DNA of 64,000 bases from NCBI GenBank assembly GCA_018466975.1, contig CM031555.1:372001-436000 (forward strand), read 5' to 3'. The translations under genes were made by a program, and so were the position numbers. The notes under the pieces are model-generated. The model made no database searches and was not told the origin of the DNA. It was given only the letters and a program-made list of their open reading frames with translations. Below are positions 1 to 12,030 of the stretch, piece by piece. Positions within the stretch are counted from its first letter, which is position 1. The number at the start of each line of letters is the position of its first letter. The stretch comes from Sparassis latifolia. Taxonomy: Eukaryota; Basidiomycota; Agaricomycetes; Polyporales; Sparassidaceae.

Positions 1-70
1 TCCTGTACATCCTGCTGAAACTGTCTAGATTTGGCGCAGAAAGTGTCCTGTTGTCAGTGTATAATCTCGG

Positions 71-1824
71 ATGGAATTCGCCAGACCTTCGTCTCCTAAG
101 CGCATCAAACTCGTAGATGGCGGTACTATAGAGACCATCCCAAAGGCAGACTCGGTAACAGACGGAGAAACGACGATACTAACGGTCGTGGTACGATGCA
201 CAGTTTCGTATTCAGGGGTGTATTAGAAGTTGAAAGAGTTGTTCCCAGGTTGATGTCGAACCCACCGATGAGGCAGAGCGCTGGATCCACTTGCTCTTCA
301 CTTGGTCGGGAAAATCACTCGCTTTGGACATTGCTGAGAGCGACAGGTCAGTCATCGCTGTGTTGATTTATTCATTGCATCGCAGACCAAGGACCACTCT
401 AGGGTGTATGACTTGAAGGCTACTCTACAAAGCCTCACTGACGTGCCACCAGAAAGGCAGAAGATACTCGGCCTCGTCAAGGGAAAACTGCCACCTGACG
501 AGGAGAGGATGTGAGTTATCGGCTTTCCCTGGCCTTGTGACGCTGAACTATTATATGCAGAGGAGATTTGAAACTAGTAAGTGGAAAGAAGTTCACGCTG
601 GTGGGAACTCCAGAAGGCCACGAGATCAAAGATCCATCGCGTATGTCTCCCTGGTTCCAGCCGTTCGTCTGCTCACACTTCCTGTTCAGAGCTAGAATTT
701 CTCCCGGATGTGGTTAATGACCTCGACATCGACATCTCCGCGAATCCCGCGGCGGCGGCAGCGTACATCAACGACCAGCGGAACTTGCGAAAAATCCGAG
801 AACATACTCGAAAGCTGCATATCAACATCATACATCCTCTCAGGGAGGGCAAGCGACTGCTCGTGTTGGATATCGACTATAGTAAGATGCGCTTCCCACG
901 ATTTGACGAATCAACGTTGCTATGTGTCTCCTGCAGCCATTCTGGATACGAAGCCGCTCACGTCGGGTGCGCTACCTCCGCGAGAGTGCGCCCGGCCTCG
1001 GCTCCACGAATTCCTGGAGGCTGTATATCCGTACTACGACATCTGCATCTGGTGCGAACGATGGACGTCTGGTTCCTGATAATGTCTAAAGGTCATCGTA
1101 GGTCACAGACGAGCTGGGTATGGCTCGAGACGAAACTGGTCGAGCTAGGGATGATTGGTGGCGGGCGAAACTATGAGGTGAGTGGCAGAATCCGGCCCGA
1201 TCTCACATGGTGAACAAAATGCCCCGCGAAGTAGATATCCTTCGGTGACGTAGCTCCTCTCCTTCGCATGCAACATAGCTGATCGGACCCGTGGGTTGCA
1301 GTGCTGGACAAGACGTGCATGTTTACCGTGTTCTCCACACGGGAGGGCAAACAGTACAGGCACTCTGTGAAGGCGCTCCAGATCATTTGGAATCACTTCA
1401 AGCAGTTGTGAGTCATGGCTACCTTGGCGTGGATTTTGACGTATTGACACACACGATGATTTATCATCAGCAACTCCACGAACACCCTCCATGTTGACGA
1501 TCTGGCAAGTTCCGAATCTTCCATCTCGCGCTCCCGTCTCAACCGTTCCGCGCCTAGAGCCGGAATTTTGCGCTGAACCCTCGCCAGGGGCTCAAAATTC
1601 TCGCGTTCAAGGATGCGCACACCCTCCAGGCAACGTTGGATCGCGAGCTGGACAAGCTTGCGCGCTACATGGTTCACATTGCCAGGACACACGACGACTT
1701 TCGCAATGTCGATCATAAAGTGCGCGTCTCCTTTCTCGCTACTGTTCTACTTTGCGGACATCTCATTAAAATATGTACCATCCGACAGCATTGGCAGGAC
1801 GTCGCTCGCGCTATGCCTCCATGA
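71..1824 (+). CDS. UBLCP1-like ubiquitin-like-domain CTD/proteasome phosphatase
   Basis: Homologue of the nuclear 26S-proteasome/CTD phosphatase UBLCP1, an FCP/SCP-family (HAD-type) Ser/Thr phosphatase. I read 12 exons: 71-190, 249-346, 403-510, 561-640, 690-881, 937-1051, 1102-1177, 1235-1244, 1302-1407, 1471-1504, 1558-1719 and 1789-1824. They stay in frame and give 338 aa. The N-terminal third is the ubiquitin-like domain, with the PPERQKILGL block. The phosphatase domain follows, with the nucleophile motif DIDYT (D156, D158, T160); its Thr codon is split by the intron at 882. Towards the C-terminus comes the second acidic pair in DDLSRNFALNP (D271, D272), and the end is close to YMVHIARTHDDFRNVDHK. 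Oddities: exon 8 is a 10-nt micro-exon encoding I-S-F plus one base, and intron 1505-1557 starts with GC instead of GT. The ATG at 71 is the first that opens the frame; an upstream non-coding exon cannot be excluded. Confidence 0.88.
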
Positions 1825-3700
1825 CATTTGCAACTAGACGGGTTGTAAGTTCTGTGGCATATCATTAATTGTGCTGCGCGATACCGAAATCAACGGCCCG
1901 CTCACCACTACGCCGCAATCCGGCAGCGAATACTTGCTGCATTCTCATGCTGGTCGTGGTCCCCTTCAGCATTCCGCTGTGTCATCGTATTAGGATCGTA
2001 ATCAGATGTGTTCCGACTGTGGATGGATTTCGTTGTCCTGGTGGTTAGGCTTAGGCCGTTCCCAATACCATGTCGTTGGCAGAGCCGACCACGGGTCAAG
2101 TCACTGGCTCTGTCAGCGCGGACTGATTAGGTCAAGATCTGATTCGCTGCCTTCTCGATTCGTTAAGGTCATCTTCAATTAGGCAAAATGCTACCCAAAT
2201 TGCAGGGCTCCGTGCGATTCTACATGGTGATGGGCATGTAAGAGACGACGGCCCGCATGGATGAGAGCGCTGCGTTGCAACGGTGCCGAGATGGTCGGAA
2301 TGCTGCACTGTCGACAACATCAGACGGATCATCATTGGGTATGCCGCGCAAGCTTCTCCCACGAAGGAAGGCAGAGTAACACGTACCGAATCTATACAGT
2401 TAGATACACGCAGAGTTCCGGCAATGAAAAAGGTAGTATGAAAACACGCGTCTCGAGCTCCGATCAAAGGCAAAAACTAGGGAGATCCGACACTGAATTG
2501 TCCCAGCTCTGAGATGCAGTCACTTAGCGTATATACCAAAGACAGAGCGTCATGGAAAGTCGTGGATCGCCTCATGAGCAAAAGGGTTGCTCTCATCGAG
2601 CACACGTCAGGTATGGAACATTGTGTGTGCGCCCAGGTCCATATGATTATTGCCACCGCACCCACGAAACTCCGGAAGTGTATCAAAAGGTCTCCAAAGA
2701 AGTGCAGGTAAATCCTCCTGGACGCCCTTTGTGGAAAGAAAATCGGTAGCCGGGCCAACCGACTGAGCTCTCATGACGGTCCGCCTAAGAACCCTAGACG
2801 CGGAGCCAACGCGGAGTCGAGAGTACACCGCAGACCCCGTTGTTGTCCGTCAATAATGTTGCATCTGGAGCCCTAGGTCAAGTGTATACGAGACAATATG
2901 GTTTCCGGGGTGTCAAGCGCACTGGCGTGCATTTTTTTTCCCAGGGAGGAGTAAGGAAACCACTGAATGTACTCGGGCGTTGTACCCATGTGCCAGCTTC
3001 CGCGGGTCTAACAGTAGACGCTGGAGGTTCCAGTGTTGAGATGATGACGACCGACAGATGGAAGCGGAGTGCCTGCCGCACGTGGTTTCGTGATAATCAG
3101 CAGCACGCCACTACGAACGCAGGTTTCACTCCGATTCCACGCTCAGAATCTCGGGTACAGCGGTGGTCGCGGGTTTGCCCTGTACCACACAATATTGCAG
3201 GACTGTTCCTCGTACACGGCTGCCACATGTGAAGGCTTGGAGTTGTTTGGCTGTCGGATCTCACGGAGACGCGAGCCCTAAGTCCTGCTCTCGCCGCAAG
3301 TGAGAACCCGAAGGGCTAGGTGAAACGAGACATTCTGCCGGAACAGTAGATAGGTTTACGAAGTGGGCTAATTCTCCGATAAGAAGAAATGGGGCAGGAA
3401 GTCGGTGAAATCGACATGAATGCGATCGGCAGCGGTTTAGAGCATCCCTGACACATCCAAGCAGAGGGTGCCGGAACAACAGATGTCACACCCTGAACAT
3501 ACCGTCAACTAAGGCCATGAGAGAGATGGGGGTGAGAGGTGTTACCTCTGAACCTTCGTCGCTCCGATCCTGAGAGATCTTGAGATGAGCAAGTTGCCCG
3601 AAACGAATGTCGAAGTGGATTACAAGGATATAGTGGAACAGCCATGGGAATGTTCAGCGAGTTTCGTGTCAGTCGAGCTGGCGCAGGATGCTGGAATCGC
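1825..3700. other. no recognisable gene between UBLCP1-like gene and IDO
   Basis: About 1.9 kb with only short overlapping open frames on both strands (the longest about 130 codons). None shows a conserved block, a plausible intron chain or a biased codon pattern. Transcription and termination signals of the flanking genes must lie here. It may hold decayed sequence, but I could not assign any. Confidence 0.5.
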
Positions 3701-3707
3701 TATAAAA
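3701..3707 (+). promoter_or_regulatory. TATA box of the IDO gene
   Basis: TATAAAA lies 81 bp upstream of the chosen ATG at 3782. That leaves room for a transcription start near 3730 and a leader of roughly 50 nt. It supports starting the IDO protein at 3782 rather than at the in-frame ATGs at 3644 and 3707. Confidence 0.5.
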
Positions 3708-3781
3708 TGGCTCGTTCCATCCACTCTCCATTCAACGTAACAGATTTCTCGACATACCTCCTGCAGAGACATCCCGCTAAA

Positions 3782-5245
3782 ATGCACTTCCCGTCCCCAG
3801 TACACATCTTGAATCGTCTCTCCCCTACTGTCATCACCACGACACTCTCCAGCATCCGCGAAACGACTACGGTCAAGCCGGACGCCATTCACCCAAAAGA
3901 CCTTGATGTCGACCCCAACACAGGATTCTTCCCGCCTAAACCACTTCCGAGGCTGCCACAAAAATTTGAACTATGGGAGAGGGCGCTGGAGGACGCGCGA
4001 AGAGTGCTGACATTGGCAGAGGATCATCGGGAGGAGTCGATCGCCAAACGACCAGAAGGAGAGCTCTGGAGAGGTACCATCAGATCGGTGAGTATAATTC
4101 ATCTATTGCGCCGACAGGGATCTGGAACACTGACCTAATTATGTCCACAGTGGCCCGTCCTGAACACGTCCATCCTTCATGACGATATCCGGTATCTGCA
4201 GAGGGCGCACATGGTCTTGGCAACTATGATGCACTTTTACGTGCATTCCATGCCTGCCGCTCAGATTGAAGGCCCCATCCACATTCCACAGTCTCTCGCC
4301 GTCCCCCTCGTCGAGGTCTCCACCAAACTTGGGATGGCGCCGGTCCTCACTTTCGCGGACACGGTTCTGTGGAACTGGGATCTTATAAATCCCGAGCTTC
4401 CCCTGTCCATAGAGAACATGCGATACGTCAACATTTTCTCAGGCACCACTACGGAGAATAATTTCTACCTCACCTCAGCAGCGGTTGAACTTAAAGGGGT
4501 GGAGATGCTGAGGTTATTCGAAGGATTGGTTCACCTGCGCGACACCCAGGACGCGTTCACGATAGCAAAGATATCGCAAGACCTCAAACGGCTCGCAAAA
4601 ATCATCGAGGAACTTATCAGCATCTTCCAGTCTATCCGCGACACTGTCGATCCGCACGAGTTCTACTGGGCTTGTCGTCCGTGGTGGTCTGGCGCGACAT
4701 CGAAGAGCTCATCACATCCAGGTTGGGTGCTCGACGGAGTTCCGGATGCATCGAACCTCGACCTCGGTGGCGCATCTGCTGGCCAGAGCTCGGTGATGCA
4801 TGCCCTCGACATCTTCCTCGATGTCGATCACAAGCTGGAAAAGAACCGGGTCCCAGCGCCGTCGCCCGACAATCAGCGGTCAGATCGAGGGTTCATGGAG
4901 AGGATGCGGCGGTACATGCCGGGGAAGCACCGACTATATCTCGAGCGCCTTGCGTCCGCTCAGTGTTCAGTACGCGAGGTTGCGCAACAGATCCCGAGCC
5001 TGATAGCACCCTACAACACGGCCGTGATGGCATTGAAGAAGCTCAGGGACGTGCACATCCGCATTGTGGTGCTGTATGTGGTGACGAAGGCCGATAGCCC
5101 TCCAGAAGGATTTGGTTCCGCTGCTGACGTAGACGGGGAACGGAGACACGGGCCTATCAGAGGCACAGGTGGCAGCGACGTCTGCAACTTCTTGAAGGCA
5201 GGGAGAGATGCTACCCGACGCACGGTTCTGATGGATGCTATTTAG
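3782..5245 (+). CDS. indoleamine 2,3-dioxygenase
   Basis: Haem dioxygenase that opens the indole ring of L-tryptophan to N-formylkynurenine, the first step of the kynurenine/NAD route; expected in the cytosol. Two exons, 3782-4087 and 4151-5245, joined in phase 0 across a 63-bp GT-AG intron, give 466 aa, the usual size for fungal IDO. Family blocks seen: LTFADTVLWNWDLINP in the N-terminal part, the GGASAGQSSVMHALDIFLDV loop that closes the active site, the MPGKHRLYLERL helix, and KKLRDVHIRIV with the predicted proximal haem ligand His404. The late block GTGGSDVCNFLK is also family-typical. A TATA box sits 81 bp upstream. A second, broken IDO copy lies about 3 kb downstream, beyond RPA1. Confidence 0.92.
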
Positions 5246-5748
5246 AGGATACGGTGTTATCTTGGACTTTAATGCATATTGGACTCGCACCCTTGAAGGG
5301 CTGGCTCAGGAATATCTCAATTTCTTGCTCGTCGTAGTAGTACCGCATCAATGATAGTTCGGACTCACATTAAATGTAAGACAATGGCTTCAAAAGAACC
5401 ACGATTCCTTAACAAAACATCTGATAGATACTTGGCCTGCCCCGTGCTGAAGTTGAGCTACAAACTCTAGATACAGTCAGGTTTTTCCAACTCGAAATCA
5501 CTGACCTGAGCTGACAACATCACAGGGTAAAAATCACAACAACGCAGAACAACACGAAAAAGTGGTTGGACGAGAGACTCAGAGAATGGGGTAACACAGG
5601 ACCTGAAGTCTCCGAGTCGTTGCAACATGTAAACCACTAGAGGCTGCCTTGTTTGGGCTACTTACGTACAAAACGCGGTACATAAGCAGGTGTCGCGGGA
5701 GTCGCGTGACCTCGCGACTCATTTGTTGACCACCACCGGCTGCTCGCC
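5246..5748. other. IDO 3' / RPA1 5' intergenic region
   Basis: About 500 bp separating two genes in the same direction. It must hold the IDO polyadenylation region and the RPA1 promoter. I see no TATA box close to the RPA1 ATG and no open frame of note. Confidence 0.5.
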
Positions 5749-8031
5749 ATGGCCCACCAACTCACCGCCGGGTTCTGTGAACGTATTAACAACCTCACCG
5801 TCGAGGATGATGCACTCTACAACTCCAAGCCCACCGTCCAGTTTCTCTCCTTCAAAAAGGTTCCACCCGCGTCGGGCGCGGCCAACGCTAACGTAGATCG
5901 CTACCGTATCATCGTGTCCGACGGAGAGCATTTCCTCCAGTCAATGTTGGCCACCCAGCTTAATTACCTGATTGAGGAGGATCAGATCGCTAAACAGACG
6001 ATTGCCGTCATTGAGAACTTCACTTGCAACGTGGTCCAGGACAAGCGGTAAGATGCCGTGCCTTTTCTTCGTCTTTCCGACTTACGCGTATTTTTCTTTT
6101 GAAGCTTGTTGATAATTCTTTCGATGCAAATTATTGCGAAGACCGCGGACAAAATAGGCACTCCGATTGGACTGCAGCCTCCGGCGGGCTCTCCCACCTC
6201 AAACGCTCAGACCGCTTCTCCAGCAGCAACAGCAACCCCGGCAACTCCAGCGGCCTCCACTTCTACCAACCCTACCCCAGCAGCTCCAGCTCCACAGCCT
6301 CAACGCCAGGCCAACAGAGCAGGACGCGCTGGCGCCATTCACCCCATAGAGAGCTTGAGCCCCTATCAGAATCACTGGACAATCAAGGCCCGCGTCACTC
6401 AGAAGACGGACATCAAGACCTGGTCTAATCAGAGGGGTGAAGGGAAGCTTTTTAGCGTTATTCTGATAGACGAGACTGGCGAGATCAAGGCGACGGGATT
6501 TAATGCTGCCGTCGACGAGCTTTATGACAAGCTCCAGGAAGACCATGTGTACTACATATCAAAGGGAAGGGTGAATCTTGCGAAAAGACAGTACTCCTCC
6601 CTACCGAATGAATACGAGCTCACACTTGAGCGGAACACCGAGGTTGAGGAGGTCAGCTTCTCACTGCGATGTTTGTTGTTCGCTTACGAACTTTAGATCA
6701 GTGCCACGATTTAACAAACGTGCCCACTATCAGATACAATTTTGTCGAGATCGGCAAACTGATGGATGTAGCGAAAGACGCCAGCTGTGGTGTGTTAGAG
6801 CTCGCATCCTTTGCTATTATATCAAAGCTAAACTCGGCACCAGATGTCATCGGGATAATCAAAGAAACGAGCCCTCTTGCAACGCTGACTTCGAAAGCCA
6901 ATCGCACAGTACGCAGAGTAATCATCCGGTCCGCTCATTGTACTTACAGTTTAACGCAGCTCATCAAACGAGAGTTAACGCTGGTCGATCGCTCTGGATT
7001 CTCCGTCCGCCTCACCCTCTGGGGAAAACAGGCTGAACAATTCACTGCCGACGACCAGCCCGTGGTCGCTTTCAAGGGCGTTAAAGTCGGTGACTTCGGT
7101 GGTACGTCATTTCTCGTCACTTCGCTTCTGAGTAGCTGAACCTTCTGTGTAGGCCGCTCGCTATCCATGTACAGCTCGAGTACCATGGCGGTGAACCCTG
7201 ATATCCCTGAGGCTCATGCGCTTCGCGGGTGGTACGATGCGGCTGGAACAGAGCAGTCGTATCATGCCTATAACAATATGGGTGCGGGCGGCTTCTCCAC
7301 GTCGAAGTTCGATCCGGCGGAGATCCTCTCACTGAGCGATGTGAAGGCGCGCGAGCTCGGAATGCAGGACAAAGCGGATTCGTTCAACGCGCGCGCGACG
7401 GTGATGCACATCAAGGCGGACAACATCGCGTACCCCGGCTGTACTTCGCAGGACTGCAAGAAGAAGGTCGTCGAGACCCACGACGGCTGGCGCTGCGAGA
7501 AGTGCAATAAGACTTACGAGAAACCTGAATATCGGTTTGCCTGCAATTGATACAGTGTGGTGCAGTTCATTTTCTGACACCGCGCTGTGTCTAGATACGT
7601 CATCTCCATGGCCGTCGCGGATTACACCGGCCAGGCGTGGCTGCAGGGCTTCAATGACGTTGGCGAAGCAGTCTTCTCAATGAAAGCTGACAAACTCGTC
7701 GAAATTAAGGTCAGCATCAAGGCTTTTGGCCTGTGACTAGTTACTGATGGATAGCCTCAGCAACGCGACGACGCCGAGTTCAATACCATCTTGCAGGGCG
7801 CCACCGGTAGCACTTTCAACTTCGTGTGCAAGGCCAAGCAGGACACGTACAACGTGAGCGTCGCGCTTTCCTTAGTTTATTGCGCTGTGCGCCCGACTGA
7901 TACTTGGCTTGTCTTTGCGATAGGACCAGGTCCGCGTGCGGTACTCCGTGCAGCACATTACACCTCTGAATTATCGTGAGGAGGGGAACCACCTGGCGAA
8001 TTTGCTCCGCCGCTCGGAATGGGGGCGGTGA
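5749..8031 (+). CDS. RFA1: replication protein A 70-kDa subunit (RPA1)
   Basis: Large subunit of the heterotrimeric single-strand-DNA binding protein used in nuclear replication, repair and recombination. The order is canonical. The N-terminal OB fold (DBD-F) is at about 5749-6160. A Pro/Ala/Gln-rich linker follows at about 6170-6330. DBD-A starts near IHPIESLSPYQNHWTIKARV, then DBD-B, then DBD-C with its zinc ribbon (C-x4-C-x13-C-x2-C around YPGCTSQDC...RCEKC at about 7434-7506). The C-terminal trimerisation part ends RRSEWGR just before the stop at 8029. About eight short introns interrupt the gene; the first is 6048-6104, and one splits the YR|YVISM block near 7538-7595. The ATG at 5749 is in good context (CCATGG). 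The gene lies between the intact and the decayed IDO copies. Confidence 0.92.
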
Positions 8032-8439
8032 TTGCGCGTCAGGTTCAGACTTTCATTTCTCATCTATTCTCACATTCACGTGTCGATGTTCCTCGTGTTT
8101 GCTGCTCCGTGATGCTCTGCTAGTGTGAATTTTATAGTGAATGGTATTGTTTGAAATAACCTACGACGACCGTGGCAGTTCTCCAGGGTTGATTCATGAA
8201 GCTCGCGGTGAAGTGATATAATCTCTGGGAAAGTGCAGGCATATCGACGGTACGTATGCCTGCCCCTCAGGCAAATGAGGCGGTGTATACAGCCGCGATT
8301 TCTAGGCCTCGCTCAAGACACAACCTCTCCCTTATCCGATTGGTGGAAAGCTAATGATCTTCCCTTGACATTCCGTGCAGTACCCTCCAGACCGTTGCGT
8401 AGGCCCTGTCGAAGTGTGACCTCTGGGAGAACATGTCTG

Positions 8440-9215
8440 AAGATCGCACAGCTTGGTCTGAAAGCGAGTGCCAGAAACGGATCCTCGGCCAGGCGGTGAG
8501 AACGAAAGTGCTGTCATTGGATCGGTAGGTTCAACATCGTACGCTCGCAGACGCCTAGACCGTCCCGATACATCCAAGATGGACGCAGACACTGCCATAA
8601 ACAGGTATGAGGTGAGAAGCAGAGAGTCATTGTATTGCAGAGCTGAAAACGTGCATGTCCATCTTACTCCAACGCGGATAACATATCAACTAAGACCGGC
8701 AGTGTGTCCCGAGAGAGCACCACGATTCCAGGCTTCTGCACCAAGTGCGGAAGCTATCCGCGACGGCGATGCACTTCTGTGTATGCCCGATCCTTCGCAT
8801 CGAGACACAAAGGCTCGTACAAGCTCCGAGATCCTGCAACTCCGTCTAGTGAGGCTGCACTCTCCAGTGAATTGGGTGCTGCCCTCGTTCTCACTTTCGC
8901 GGATGCGATTCTGTGCCGTTGGCATCTTATTGGTCCCGCACTTTCACTGCCTGTCTGTGGACGTTATGCGATACGTCAGTGTTTTCTCATGAGTATTGAA
9001 AACAAGCGTATACCTCAGCCTCCAGGGTGGTGGAGCGTTTCCAAGTCGAGAAATGCTGAGAGTGATAGAAGTAGACAGCATCACCTTGACCTTCCGTGAT
9101 AGCAAAAATACCGAAAGCCCTCACGGGTGCAAGTATCGTTGAGAAATGCAGAAAATTTTCCATACGATGCGCAACGCTATCGGTCCTGCAAACGTAATGA
9201 GCCCGTCGACCGCCA
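8440..9215 (+). pseudogene. decayed divergent IDO paralogue
   Basis: DNA on the + strand aligns by eye, piecewise and in order, with the IDO gene at 3782-5245. At about 8870-8995 the frame reads LVLTFADAILCRWHLIGPAL, matching LTFADTVLWNWDLINPEL of the intact copy. Around 9100-9150, in another frame, comes VIAKIPKALTGASIVEK (intact copy: IAKISQDLKRLAKIIEE). After one more frame change comes MQKIFHTMRNAIGPAN. Weaker similarity to the N-terminal region starts near 8440. Frame changes, stops and the lack of any GGASAGQSS or proximal-His block show it is dead and truncated at the 3' side. It differs too much from the intact gene to be a recent duplicate, so it is probably the relic of a second IDO isogene. 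Confidence 0.78.
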
Positions 9216-10020
9216 TGCTCTGAACGCATTCCATCAACCTTGATGAATGTTCTGTTCGATAGAATAGACTACTCAGGCTTCAAGCCATCGGGAACATAGC
9301 TGCCGCCAGAGCCCTGGAATCCACGGTCTGTATGAGTATTCCTGAACGGCGGTCAACATCCAGACAATGAATCTCTTGCTCCGACCTCTCCGTCGATGTT
9401 CCAGTGGACAGAAGTTGAACGCTGTAGCGACGGTACAGGCCGGGGAAGCACGATTGAATTGTCTCCAGCGCCTTGAGAACGCCTCGAACGTCTTGCATGT
9501 TGAACGTCTTGGCATTGCGTGTCCGAACGTCAGTGCTTGTGCGGGGATATGCAGGACATCCCCAAGTTTGGTGACGCCCTGACACGTTTCCGCGTTGGCG
9601 CTGAAGAAGCAGGAGACCGTGGGGAGCCTAACAATTGGTTGTACCGAGGCAAGGACCACAGGGAAATAAAGCAATAGATACTGGCGATAGACATATCTGT
9701 GCGCTGCTCATGAACGTAGTGAGAACACATAGGAATAGAGAGGCACATGCAACTCTGAGCTGGTGTGAAACCTCATGTGTCAGTACGGTGGTACACCAGT
9801 TCGGGGTCATACAACAGTCGCATCTGATTGTCGTCGAGAACTAAAATAAAATAACATGATATACAGCTACCACGACAGTGAAAGAGGAGAGCCTACTACG
9901 CAGAATTCGTCCGCAATCATGAATCACGCTCCGACGCTCTGTCGAGCTGTTGCCGCTTGCGTGAGTTGCCACTGCAGGGGACAACATGAGTCTGTGTCTC
10001 GCCACTGTGCAAAACGCTAC
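9216..10020. other. no recognisable gene
   Basis: About 800 bp between the IDO relic and the 3' end of the SNW1 gene. Open frames on the minus strand (9273-9674 and 9280-9585) overlap each other and match nothing I know. Parts may be further IDO-locus debris. Confidence 0.45.
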
Positions 10021-11871
10021 TTACACTTCGGTGTCCAAGCCCCGTTTCTTTCCGGTCTTCGCCTCATCCAGGAACTTGTCAAGTCCGAATACGTCGCCGG
10101 TGTCCTTCTCGAACTGCACTGGACCCTCCCTAACCTCCTGATCTTGCGACCCCTCGAAGCCGATCCTTGCCTGACCAAGGCCGAACCTATCATTGTCCAA
10201 CGCTTTTCCAATACCTTCTTCTGTGCCCTCCCCATACGAGTCCTGATTGCCCTCCGAAATGTTGCCCCGCGCCTTATAGATCGCAGCCGCAGCAGTTGAG
10301 CCATGGAAGAGAGGGCGGTCGTACAGATTGTACGCATCGTCATCCGCAAACGAACCAGAGAGCGACTCCTGGTTGAAGAGCCGCGAATCGAGCATCGACT
10401 CCTTGGTGAGCGTCGGTTTCGCCAGCCCAAGAGCAATCTTCTCTGAGATGTCGCGATTCTGCTGCCGCGCAAGCATCTTGGCGCGTTGCTCCGTGCCCAT
10501 GTTGCTCATGCGCATCTCCCGCTCGCGCTCTATCCGCTTCTCCTGCCGCATCTGGTCCCGTACGCGCGCCGACTCCTCGTCCTCCTCTTCCTCCACTTCC
10601 GCCTCCGAGCCGCTCCCGTTATCGCTGCCATACGCGCCCAGAGATGACTTCATCGCTGCCGTGCGCTCTGCCGTCGGTGCGGCTCGCGCAGGAGCAATGC
10701 CGGCGCGCTCTTCACGTGCGCGTTGGGCGAGCATGCGGAGATTCTCCTCCTTTTGCGCCTTTTCCTTCTCTGCGAGCTTCTGCTGCATAAGAGCGCGCTG
10801 GCGGACTTCCTCGCGTGCATGTCTATCAGCGATAAACAGAGATTCTGAGAACTTCGCAAAGTTGTCATTGATGTGCACCTGCATATTGTTCCGTGAGTTT
10901 GCTAAACCCATAATTGTGGCATGAATTCACTCACATCCTGGAGACCACGACCATCGGCAGCAAGGCGTTTGTCGAGTGGAATTGTGTAACCCTTGTTGTT
11001 CTTCCAATTGGAGATGCAAGGTGGGATCATCCATTCTTTTTGCTCCTGCGCAGTGGCCTTTCTTGGTGGACTCCGCAGCACGGGTGGTGGTGGACTTGGC
11101 GGACCTCGAGGAATCTTCTTGTGTTTGAATCGTGGGGGCTCTAAGGGATCCTCCACAATCTCCGTCATTTTGATGATCCGCTGCTTCAGTCCGTCTGAGC
11201 CATTCTGTTGCCCAGGGGTGTATCGGATGAAGGACGTCTTGCCCTGACTATCCGGTACATTCTTTGGCTGCGCTGCTTTGATTTTACCGTTCACAAGCTT
11301 CTCCAACGCTGCACGCGTCCTATCTGTGGTACTTTGCACCTCATCTTCAGACGGTCGCTCCATCTCACGCGCACTATCGTCCAAGTCTTTCCGGTGGGAA
11401 AGGGGAACGAGGTCCTTGAATTGGGACTGCACAATTTTGCCTGGACGTTGACCCTGTTGTGCAATGACATCGTAGCGTACATTGCCTTCGCTATCGACTT
11501 GTAAAGCGAGAGTGTTGCCTGAGGAAGCCTACGAGATGTTCAGGCGAGTAAGGTGGAGAGGCCTTTCAGCGCAACTCACCTTCTTCTTCCCCATGTCCAA
11601 GGGATACTGCGCGACATGACACTCCGGATACGAACCACCATCACCTAACAAGACATCAGAGTTCAAGCACAGATCTGAGTGAGTATAGCAACGTACCGAA
11701 GTCATCCGGAGAAGTTGGTTTCCAACCTATCCGCTGCCCGTATGGTGGAACTACGTTCCGGACAATCACAGACTGAGATGGAGCTGCCTGGGGTAAAACA
11801 ACCTCCTCCTCATCGTCTGAGATAGTGGGGGCGTAAATGGGCTGAGGTAAAGCTGTAGCGAGAGCGGCCAT
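10021..11871 (-). CDS. PRP45: SNW1/SKIP (Prp45) spliceosome component
   Basis: Nuclear SNW-domain protein that joins the spliceosome at activation and also acts as a transcription co-regulator. The start at 11871 gives MAALATALPQP. The SNW core follows, with PYGQRIGWKP, HVAQYPLDMGKKK, IPPCISNWKNNKGYTIPLD (containing the name-giving S-N-W) and RLAADGRGLQD. A long charged, helical C-terminal part comes next (REEVRQRALMQQKLAEKEK), with Ser- and Glu-rich stretches. The tail ends with FGLDKFLDEAKTGKKRG. Introns seen: about 11647-11694, about 11531-11579, and 10879-10934 (the last splits LQD|VHIND). The gene shares a 159-bp divergent promoter with TIM54. Confidence 0.93.
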
Positions 11872-12030
11872 GGTGGAGATGGATGTTAGCGGAGAAACTT
11901 TAGTCACTGCACTGGTCAATGAAGAGCCTGTGTTTGCTTGTTTGGTTGGTGGCACCGGGATCGGCCTTCCCAATATGGGCATGCAGTGTGGCGAAATAAA
12001 AGTTTCTGGTTTTCGACGCCGTGTCTGGCG
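11872..12030. promoter_or_regulatory. divergent SNW1/TIM54 promoter
   Basis: Only 159 bp separate the start codons of SNW1 (-) and TIM54 (+), so both core promoters and 5' leaders must overlap here. No clear TATA box on either strand. Shared control of the two genes is an inference. Confidence 0.55.

Noticed and set aside
9273..9674. minus-strand frames next to the IDO relic
   Set aside because: Two overlapping frames of similar length contradict each other and match no family; probably debris.
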